A stretch of DNA of 5,584 bases from an uncultured Acidobacteriaceae bacterium (GTDB taxonomy: Bacteria; Acidobacteriota; Terriglobia; Terriglobales; Acidobacteriaceae): NCBI GenBank assembly GCA_903842845.1, contig CAIMNN010000420.1, positions 1 through 5,584 on the forward strand. Direction: 5' to 3'. Below the pieces are notes generated by a model. It saw only the letters and a list, made by a program, of their open reading frames with translations. It had not been told where the DNA came from and did not search any database. Positions within the stretch are counted from its first letter, which is position 1; each line of letters begins with the position of its first letter. A program made the translations under genes and the position numbers. This document shows positions 1-5,127 of the stretch, one piece after another.

Positions 1-219
1 GAGGGGCTGGGCAAAAGCGGCCTCGGGTGGCGCGATGTGCTGGCGATGTTGACGACGAACCCTTCGGAGCGTTTCGGCGTCAATAAGGATAAGGGGACCA
101 TCGAAGTCGGCAAGCTCGGCGACCTGGTGGTGCTGGAGGCTGATCCGGCCGAGTCGCTGACGAACTTCAGCAAGGTGCATGCGGTGGTGCGCTCCGGGCG
201 TGTGGTGTGGAGCAAATAG
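1..219 (+). CDS. Amidohydrolase family protein, C-terminal end (partial)
   Basis: The reading frame is open from the first base and ends at TAG 217-219, giving the last 72 residues of a longer protein. The visible part carries the C-terminal signature of metal-dependent amidohydrolases of the imidazolonepropionase/dihydroorotase superfamily. An 'MLTTNPSERFGV' helix is followed by 'GTIEVGKLGDLVVLEADP', the return of the chain to the small beta-sandwich domain, and then by 'VHAVVRSGRVVW', the usual last strand. The metal-binding His and Asp residues of the TIM barrel lie upstream of the window, so substrate and catalytic competence cannot be judged. An ATG at 37 lies inside the conserved domain and is not a start. 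A 125-bp gap containing an inverted repeat separates it from the beta-oxidation genes, so it is probably a separate transcription unit. The superfamily call is firm; the substrate is unknown. Confidence 0.85.
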   Translation, partial: EGLGKSGLGWRDVLAMLTTNPSERFGVNKDKGTIEVGKLGDLVVLEADPAESLTNFSKVHAVVRSGRVVWSK

Positions 220-242
220 CCGCGAATTCATTGCATATTCAC

Positions 243-269
243 GTGGGTCAAGTGAAACGCTTGACCCAC
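243..269. repeat. Perfect 10-bp inverted repeat (operator or hairpin) upstream of fadN
   Basis: GTGGGTCAAG (243-252) and CTTGACCCAC (260-269) are exact reverse complements around a 7-base spacer, TGAAACG. No T-run follows the right arm, so it is a poor intrinsic terminator for the upstream amidohydrolase. The right arm contains the TTGACC that could act as a -35 box, so a dimeric repressor bound here would cover the promoter. A TetR- or GntR-type fatty-acid regulator is plausible by analogy with other bacteria, but I cannot match the site to a known motif. A factor-dependent or bidirectional terminator remains possible. Confidence 0.6.
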
Positions 270-290
270 ATATGTATGCGGGCATATGCT
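261..290 (+). promoter_or_regulatory. Candidate sigma70-type promoter for the fadN operon
   Basis: TTGACC (261-266; five of six match TTGACA) and TATGCT (285-290; four of six match TATAAT) are separated by 18 bp. This would start transcription near 297, leaving a leader of about 48 bases before the ATG at 345. The -35 hexamer sits inside the right arm of the inverted repeat at 243-269. The -10 region overlaps the palindrome GCATATGC (282-289). The hexamers and spacing are seen in the sequence; promoter activity is inferred. Confidence 0.4.
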
Positions 291-344
291 GCCATCGGAT
301 TTATTTTTCGACCTTCTTAAATGCCCTGAGCAGATGAGGGAACA

Positions 345-2786
345 ATGACTACAAAAACGAACACGCAGCCGTTGCTAGTGCAGCGCGCCTGCGTACTGGG
401 TGCGGGAACCATGGGTTCGCGCATCGCCGCGCATTTGGCCAACGCCGGGATTCCGGTTCTGCTGCTCGACTTGCCGGGCAAAGACGGCGCGAAACCGCTG
501 GCCGCACAGGCGCTTGAAGCCCTGCTGAAGGCGAAGCCTGCCGCGTTCTTTGAGGCGGGCGCGGCGGCGCTGGTTTCAACCGGGACGTTCGACGACGACC
601 TGGGAAGAATCGCAAATTGCGATTGGGTCGTCGAGGCGGTGACGGAAGATATCGCCATCAAGTCGGCGCTGCTCAAAAAGGTGATTCCGAACCTGAAGGC
701 GAACGCGATTCTGACAACGAACACGTCAGGGTTGCCGGTGGCGAAGATTGCCGCCGCGCTTGCGGACGAGCTAGGCGCATTCAAGACGCGCTTCTTCGGC
801 ACACACTTCTTCAATCCGCCGCGCTACATGCGACTGCTTGAGATCATCGCCGCGCCGGAGACGGACCCTGCGCTGCTTGCGGCGTTTGCGGCGTTCGGTG
901 ACAAGATACTTGGCAAGGAAGTGGTAGAGGCGCACGACACGCCGAACTTTATTGCGAACCGCATCGGCGTCTCCATTATTTTTGAAGGCGCGCAACTGAT
1001 GCTGGCGCAGGGGCTGACCATTGAAGAGCTCGACGCGTTGACCGGCCAGGCGATTGGATGGCCGCGCACCGGCACATTCCGGCTGGCCGATATGGTGGGC
1101 GTGGATATTCTGGCGCACGTGGCGGCGAACTTCCCAGCCGGTGCGGGCGGCAGTGCGGAGTTTGCCAAAATTCTCGCGGAGATGCTCAGCCGCAAATGGC
1201 TCGGCGACAAGACGAAGCAGGGCTTCTACAAAAAAGAAAAAGACGCGACCGGCGCGGAGCAACGCTTTGCGCTTGACCTGAAGACGATGGAGTACAGGCT
1301 GCTGAAGAAGGCTGCGCTGCCGGCGCTGGAGATGGCGAAGAACGCTGCGACGACGAGCGAGCGCATCAAATTAATTTTGTCCAACGATCCGAAAAAGGAC
1401 AAGGCCGCGGCGTTCTTGTGGCCGTTCCTTGCAGCGCTGTGGAACTTTGCGGCGGAGCGCATCGGTGAAGTGGCCGATGATGCCATCTCCATCGACCGCG
1501 CGATGCGGACCGGCTTCAACTGGGAGCTTGGGCCGTTTGAGATGTGGGATGCGGCGGGCGTGGCGGAGAGCGTCGCAAAGATGCGCGAACTCGGTTTGCC
1601 TGTGAGCCCGGTGGTTGAGGCGATGTTGGCAAGTGGCGCGACGCGTTGGTACTCGGAAGACGGAAAGCATTGCTACCACCCGGCGAGCGCAAAAGCTCTG
1701 CCGGTTGCGCAGATTCCTGGCCACGCGCGTGTCGCGACGTTCAAGTCGGCCGGCTCAACTACGCGGGGTGTTATCAAGAAGAACGCAGGCGCGTCCCTCG
1801 TTGATATCGGCGATGGCATCGCTGCGATTGAGCTGCACTCGGTGAAGAACGCCATCGGCGGCGATATTGTTTCGATGGTCGGCGCGGCGCTGAACCCCGA
1901 GTCGGAGTTCGTGCGCAACTTTGCCGGCTTCGTCATCACCAGCGACTCCGACAACTTCTGCGTGGGCGCGAACCTGATGCAGGTGCTGATGCTGGCGCAG
2001 GAGCAGGAGTGGGAAGAACTCGAGTTTGCCATTCGCGCCTTCCAGCAGATGACCGCGCTCGTGAAGTTCTGTCCGCGGCCGGTGGTGGTTGCGCCGTTTG
2101 GTTTGACGCTCGGCGGCGGCGCGGAGATCAGTTTGCACTCGGCGCGCAGGCAACCACACGCTGAGACGTACATGGGATTGGTCGAAGCCGGAGTGGGGCT
2201 CATCCCCGGCGGTGGCGGGACCAAGGAGATGTATCTGCGCGCGTTGGATGCGGCGGTGGCGTTGAACCCGCCCGACCCGAGAGAGCCAGCATCAAAATTT
2301 GCGCAGAGCGCGGAGCTCTTCAACGGATTGAAGCGCAGCTTTGAAGCGATTGCGATGGCGAAGGTTTCGACATCGGCATCGGAGGCGCGCGGAATTGGAT
2401 TGCTCAATGCGACGGACCGCATCACTCTGAACCGCGAGCGGTTGCTGCTCGAAGCCAAGGCGCAAGCGATAGCGCTTGCAGAGAGCGGCTACACCGCTCC
2501 GCTGCCGCGGACGCAACTGCCCGCGCCGGGAACCGCTGGACTTGCGTTGATGGAGACAGGCGCGCTGTTGATGGGCGAAGCGGGCTACGCGAGCGAGCAC
2601 GACATGAAGGTGGCGCGCTGGGCTGCGTACATTCTGGCTGGTGGGCGCATCACGCCGGGCACGCTGGTGAGCGAGCAATACCTGTTGGACCTGGAGCGTG
2701 AGGCGTTCTTATCGCTTTGTGGAGAGGGCAAAACGCAGGAGCGCATAGCGTTCACGCTGAAGACTGGGAAGCCGCTGCGGAACTAG
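345..2786 (+). CDS. fadN: FadN-type 3-hydroxyacyl-CoA dehydrogenase / enoyl-CoA hydratase fusion
   Basis: This 813-residue bifunctional beta-oxidation enzyme hydrates trans-2-enoyl-CoA and then oxidises L-3-hydroxyacyl-CoA with NAD+. It is expected in the cytoplasm. Residues about 14-206 are the NAD-binding dehydrogenase domain, with the Rossmann loop GAGTMG at 19-24. The expected active-site residues are present: Ser128 in TNTSG, His154 in GTHFFNP, Glu166 in LLEII and Asn205 in NFIANR. The dehydrogenase C-terminal domains follow at about 207-300 and 360-450, including FNWELGPFEMWD at 391-402. Residues about 475-700 are a crotonase domain with NFCVGANL (537-544), LGGGAE with Glu594, and GLVEAGVGLIPGGGGT with Glu614. 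Both glutamates align with the hydratase catalytic pair. Length, domain order and the C-terminal GKPLRN agree with Bacillus FadN (YusL, about 789 residues) and differ from FadB, where the hydratase comes first. TGAGGGAA precedes the ATG at a suitable distance. Substrate chain length is not shown. Confidence 0.93.
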   Translation: MTTKTNTQPLLVQRACVLGAGTMGSRIAAHLANAGIPVLLLDLPGKDGAKPLAAQALEALLKAKPAAFFEAGAAALVSTGTFDDDLGRIANCDWVVEAVTEDIAIKSALLKKVIPNLKANAILTTNTSGLPVAKIAAALADELGAFKTRFFGTHFFNPPRYMRLLEIIAAPETDPALLAAFAAFGDKILGKEVVEAHDTPNFIANRIGVSIIFEGAQLMLAQGLTIEELDALTGQAIGWPRTGTFRLADMVGVDILAHVAANFPAGAGGSAEFAKILAEMLSRKWLGDKTKQGFYKKEKDATGAEQRFALDLKTMEYRLLKKAALPALEMAKNAATTSERIKLILSNDPKKDKAAAFLWPFLAALWNFAAERIGEVADDAISIDRAMRTGFNWELGPFEMWDAAGVAESVAKMRELGLPVSPVVEAMLASGATRWYSEDGKHCYHPASAKALPVAQIPGHARVATFKSAGSTTRGVIKKNAGASLVDIGDGIAAIELHSVKNAIGGDIVSMVGAALNPESEFVRNFAGFVITSDSDNFCVGANLMQVLMLAQEQEWEELEFAIRAFQQMTALVKFCPRPVVVAPFGLTLGGGAEISLHSARRQPHAETYMGLVEAGVGLIPGGGGTKEMYLRALDAAVALNPPDPREPASKFAQSAELFNGLKRSFEAIAMAKVSTSASEARGIGLLNATDRITLNRERLLLEAKAQAIALAESGYTAPLPRTQLPAPGTAGLALMETGALLMGEAGYASEHDMKVARWAAYILAGGRITPGTLVSEQYLLDLEREAFLSLCGEGKTQERIAFTLKTGKPLRN

Positions 2787-3395
2787 ATGAGGAAATTTTT
2801 ATTCAGTGCGACGGTGAGTGCAGTGGTTGTGTTGGCCACGACAGGATTGCTCTGCGCGCAGATGCCCGACACGCGCATGGTGGAGCGCGGCACGGTGGAG
2901 CAGAACGGCAAGACGGTGAAGTACCTGATTCGCCGCCTGCCGGTGAGTTCATTTACTGAGTTGCCGGTGAACGTCGCCGCCGAGCTTGAAAAGCGCGAGT
3001 GCATGATTCCGCAAAGCTACCAGGCGCACCGTGCGGAGAATGTGGTGCACGGCAGCTTTGAGGGCGTGGGCACATCGGATTGGGCGGCGTTGTGTTCTGC
3101 GGGCGGCAGAGTCCGGCTGCTGATATTTTTTGCGAGCGCGCCGGGTGTGCCGCTGACGCTTGAAGAAGCCGACGAGAAGACGCTCTTGGAGGCGCACGAC
3201 CTGAGCGGCGTCTTTGGTTTTGATTGGGGCTTGGACGCGGCTACTCCGCTACAGGTGCATCAGGCGCAGGCGGGGATGGAGCACAGGCCCGCAGCGCCGG
3301 CGCACGACGCGGTTGCGCTGGTATGGCTGGAACACCGCACGCGCTACCGGCTCTACGAAAAGCAGCGCTGGATTGATCTGGATATGCCGGAGTGA
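2787..3395 (+). CDS. Small exported protein of unknown function inside the beta-oxidation operon
   Basis: This 202-residue protein starts at an ATG directly after the fadN TAG, with no bases between, so translation is probably coupled. No strong Shine-Dalgarno is visible. The N-terminus is a classic signal peptide: MRKF, a hydrophobic stretch at about residues 5-22, and a likely signal peptidase I site after LLCA (residue 24). The Cys at 23 lacks a good lipobox because Leu precedes it, so a lipoprotein is less likely. The mature part has a Cys-containing segment, KRECMIPQSYQAHRAENVV (69-87), then SDWAALCS (97-104), where a second Cys could pair with the first, then a hydrophobic strand, VRLLIFF (109-115). 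The end, VWLEHRTRYRLYEKQRWIDL (179-198), is rich in aromatic and charged residues. I recognise no named domain. Similar secreted proteins with 'PQ...ENV...G.F...G..DWA.LCS' are, from memory, scattered in Acidobacteriota. Its link to fatty-acid metabolism rests on position alone. Confidence 0.8.
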   Translation: MRKFLFSATVSAVVVLATTGLLCAQMPDTRMVERGTVEQNGKTVKYLIRRLPVSSFTELPVNVAAELEKRECMIPQSYQAHRAENVVHGSFEGVGTSDWAALCSAGGRVRLLIFFASAPGVPLTLEEADEKTLLEAHDLSGVFGFDWGLDAATPLQVHQAQAGMEHRPAAPAHDAVALVWLEHRTRYRLYEKQRWIDLDMPE

Positions 3396-3437
3396 GTATG
3401 TATTACGCGGTAAGACGCTGTAAGACAAAGTTTGTAT

Positions 3438-3444
3438 TGAGGAG
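3438..3444 (+). promoter_or_regulatory. Shine-Dalgarno for the thiolase gene
   Basis: TGAGGAG lies 6 bases before the ATG at 3451 and fixes that start. The 55-bp gap before the ATG also contains two copies of GTAAGAC (3410-3416 and 3420-3426), but no convincing promoter or terminator. The thiolase is therefore most simply read as part of the same transcript as fadN. Confidence 0.7.
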
Positions 3445-3450
3445 CGAGTT

Positions 3451-4632
3451 ATGAGTGAAGCAGTGATCGTAAGCGCAGTGAGAACGCCGGTGGGCCGCGC
3501 GCCCAAGGGAGCGCTGAGCACGACGCGCCCTGATGACCTTGCGGCAGTTGCGCTGAAGGGCGCGCTGGCGCGCGTTCCCTCGCTGGCTGTTGACGAGATC
3601 GACGACGTCATCCTCGGCTGCGCGCAACCTGAAGGCGAGCAGGGATGGGACGTGGCGCGCTGGGTTGTTTTGCGTGCCGGATTGCCGGTGGAGATTTCGG
3701 GCATGACGGTCAATCGGCTTTGCGCCTCGGGCCTTGAGGCGATTGCGACGGCGGCGGCGAAGATACAAGCAGGCAACGCGAATGTGATCGCCGCGGGTGG
3801 TGTGGAATCGATGAGCGTGCTGCCGTTCGGCGGATTGAAGCCGAGCCCGAATCCGTGGTTTGTTTCGAACTATCCCGACGCGCTGATAACGATGGGCCTG
3901 ACCGCCGAGCGCGTTGCAAAGCGATACGAGGTCAGCCGCGAAGACCAGGACGCGTTTTCGCTTGAAAGCCACAAGCGCGCAATTGCCGCGCAGGCTGCGG
4001 GGAAATTCGACGGCGAGCTGGTTCCGGTGACGGTGACGCGCGCGACTCCGGGCAAGGGACGCGGCAAGGTCGACGTGAAAGAGACGCAGTTTGCGGCCGA
4101 TGAAGGGCCGCGCGCGGACTCCACGCTTGAGGCGTTGGCGAAGCTGAAGCCGGCGTTTGCGGCCAAGGGAACGGTGACGGCGGGCAACTCATCGCAGACG
4201 TCGGACGGCGCGGCGATGACGGTGCTGATGGAAGCGAAGCGCGCGCAGGAGTTGGGATTGAAGCCGCTGGGCCGGTTGATAACGTACGCCACGGCCGGCT
4301 GCCTGCCGGAAGAGATGGGCGTCGGTCCGATCTACGCGATTCCGAAGGCGCTGAAAAACTCCGGACTGAAGCTGAGCGACCTTGAGGTCATCGAACTGAA
4401 CGAGGCGTTTGCGGCGCAGTCGCTCGCGGTCATCCGCACGCTCGGCCTCGACCCCGCGCGCGTGAACGTAAACGGCGGCGCAATCGCGCTCGGCCATCCG
4501 CTGGGCTGCACCGGCGCAAAGCTGACGGCGACGCTTTTTGCGGAGTTGGAGCGGCGCAAGGGCCGCTACGGAATGGTGACGATGTGCGTCGGCGGCGGCA
4601 TGGGCGCTGCGGGGATATTTGAGCGGTTCTAG
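3451..4632 (+). CDS. fadA: Acetyl-CoA C-acyltransferase (thiolase), FadA-like
   Basis: This 393-residue protein has the normal length of a tetrameric bacterial thiolase. It cleaves 3-ketoacyl-CoA with CoA to acetyl-CoA and a shortened acyl-CoA, the last step of beta-oxidation. It starts with the typical EAVIVSAVRTPVGRA. All catalytic elements are present: nucleophile Cys91 in NRLCASGLEAI, the NEAF motif at 317-320, His349 in GGAIALGHPLGCTGA, and the acid/base Cys379 in VTMCVGGGMGAAGIFERF at the C-terminus. The GNSSQTSDGAA loop at 245-255 is also typical. Together with the upstream FadN-type enzyme it forms the standard fadN-fadA pair. A biosynthetic acetoacetyl-CoA thiolase has the same motifs, so the degradative role is decided by the neighbour rather than by the sequence. 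I see no convincing intrinsic terminator within about 100 bases after the stop. Confidence 0.93.
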   Translation: MSEAVIVSAVRTPVGRAPKGALSTTRPDDLAAVALKGALARVPSLAVDEIDDVILGCAQPEGEQGWDVARWVVLRAGLPVEISGMTVNRLCASGLEAIATAAAKIQAGNANVIAAGGVESMSVLPFGGLKPSPNPWFVSNYPDALITMGLTAERVAKRYEVSREDQDAFSLESHKRAIAAQAAGKFDGELVPVTVTRATPGKGRGKVDVKETQFAADEGPRADSTLEALAKLKPAFAAKGTVTAGNSSQTSDGAAMTVLMEAKRAQELGLKPLGRLITYATAGCLPEEMGVGPIYAIPKALKNSGLKLSDLEVIELNEAFAAQSLAVIRTLGLDPARVNVNGGAIALGHPLGCTGAKLTATLFAELERRKGRYGMVTMCVGGGMGAAGIFERF

Positions 4633-4671
4633 CGCGCGTGCTGTGTGTCAAGCCGACTGTGAAAATTCATC

Positions 4672-4700
4672 TTGGTGCAACGCGCCCTGGCGTGGATAAT
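4672..4700 (+). promoter_or_regulatory. Candidate promoter in front of the degraded nuclease region
   Basis: TTGGTG (4672-4677; TTG plus a weak right half) and GATAAT (4695-4700; five of six match TATAAT) are spaced by exactly 17 bp. It lies 40 bp past the thiolase stop and faces the accessory region. It might once have driven the nuclease gene whose end remains at 4752-4949, and might still transcribe the methyltransferase gene at 5128. The hexamers are visible; activity is inferred. Confidence 0.35.
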
Positions 4701-4718
4701 GGGCTCACGATTTTCCCC

Positions 4719-4723
4719 GGAGG
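4719..4723 (+). promoter_or_regulatory. Orphan Shine-Dalgarno-like GGAGG
   Basis: GGAGG stands about 20 bases after the candidate -10 box, where a ribosome site would be expected, but no ATG follows. The nearest starts are TTG 4727, which opens only 32 codons of unrecognisable protein, and GTG 4752, which is too far away. It may be the preserved 5' end of a deleted gene. Chance is also possible. Confidence 0.25.
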
Positions 4724-4751
4724 TTTTTGACTAAGTTGAAGAGACCGCGAG

Positions 4752-4949
4752 GTGAAGACCCCGGACGAGAACCCGACCATCGGCATATTGCTCTGCAAAA
4801 CCAAGAACGATGCCCTGGTTGAAATGACTCTGCCGGAAAACAACACCACCATCTTCGCCAGCCAATACCAGTTGTATCTGCCGTCGAAGGAGGATTTGAG
4901 GGCGCAATTGCGGGAAGCGGCGGCTGAGGAGGAGGCGAGGCAGCCATGA
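4752..4949 (+). pseudogene. C-terminal remnant of a DUF1016/YhcG-type PDDEXK nuclease
   Basis: The 65 codons from GTG 4752 to TGA 4947-4949 read as the end of a DUF1016 (YhcG-like) protein. The signature is 'PDENPTIGILLCKTKNDALV' followed by 'IFASQYQLYLPSKEDL', matching the last strands of the nuclease domain and the usual 'xYxLxLPxxxxL' tail. Full-length members are about 340-380 residues. The N-terminal DNA-binding domain and the D...ExK catalytic residues lie upstream of this segment in the family and are absent here. Reading back, DREV (4743-4754) may still be homologous, but an in-frame TGA at 4737-4739 closes the frame. GTG 4752 has no properly spaced Shine-Dalgarno. I conclude that a 5' deletion left an inactive fragment. 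Such proteins commonly accompany restriction-modification genes, which fits the neighbour at 5128. A small independent ORF cannot be excluded. Confidence 0.7.
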
Positions 4950-4966
4950 ACTTCCAGATCGAACTA

Positions 4967-5006
4967 CCCCTCACCCCAGCCCTCTCCCATCGGAGGGGAG
5001 AGGGAG
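4967..5006. repeat. Dispersed palindromic repeat, 'CTCACCCCAGCCCTCTCCC' type
   Basis: CCCTCTCCC (4980-4988) and GGGAGAGGG (4996-5004) form a perfect 9-bp stem with a 7-base loop, preceded by the typical lead-in CCCCTCACCCCAG. From memory, this is a very common dispersed intergenic element in many bacterial genomes. In one frame it translates to 'LTPALSHRRGEG', often mis-annotated as protein. It lies about 18 bases after the end of the nuclease remnant. No T-run follows, so intrinsic termination is unlikely, though the hairpin may stabilise or end RNA. Confidence 0.75.
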
Positions 5007-5020
5007 ATAATTGTTTGGGC

Positions 5021-5090
5021 ACGCTACCCAGGGCGGCGTTCGTGCCTCACTTGCCCTGGGCTAGTATCTTCTTGCCCTTTCAGGGCGGCG
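5021..5090. repeat. Second dispersed repeat with two hairpins
   Basis: CCCAGGGC (5027-5034) pairs with GCCCTGGG (5053-5060) across an 18-base loop. Flanking TA on both sides extends it with one bulged C. A second short hairpin follows: GCCCT (5074-5078), loop TTC, AGGGC (5082-5086). The compact block, with 'GCCTCACTTGCCCTGGGCTA' at 5044-5063, resembles a dispersed intergenic repeat that I recall from Acidobacteriota, Verrucomicrobiota and Planctomycetota. I cannot count genomic copies from this window. It ends about 26 bases before the Shine-Dalgarno at 5116, so it would lie in the 5' leader of the gene at 5128. Confidence 0.6.
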
Positions 5091-5115
5091 GTTTGGTGGC
5101 TCGTTGCCTCGCCAC

Positions 5116-5124
5116 AAAGGAGGT
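5116..5124 (+). promoter_or_regulatory. Near-perfect Shine-Dalgarno for the gene at 5128
   Basis: AAAGGAGGT contains a full complement to the 16S rRNA anti-Shine-Dalgarno and ends 3 bases before ATG 5128. It is the strongest ribosome site in the window and fixes that start. Confidence 0.8.
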
Positions 5125-5127
5125 CGC

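Noticed and set aside
243..269. Intrinsic terminator of the amidohydrolase gene
   Set aside because: The stem is good, but the right arm is followed by ATATGTATGC rather than a T-run. The only T-rich stretch, at about 300-308, is more than 30 bases away.
317..814. 165-codon open frame on the minus strand over the fadN start
   Set aside because: It is antisense to the conserved Rossmann domain, with Ala/Ser-rich composition and no recognisable domain.
1673..2458. 261-codon open frame on the minus strand
   Set aside because: It lies wholly inside the fadN crotonase region. Its sequence is low-complexity Ser/Ala/Arg-rich with no recognisable domain, as expected for the antisense of a GC-biased gene.
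3410..3426. Tandem GTAAGAC heptamers before the thiolase as a regulatory or CRISPR-like repeat
   Set aside because: Only two short copies separated by three bases. This is within chance and too small to support a function.
3249..3972. Two minus-strand open frames over the exported protein and the thiolase start
   Set aside because: Arg/His- or Ser/Ala-rich translations opposite well-supported genes. They are shadows of third-position GC bias.
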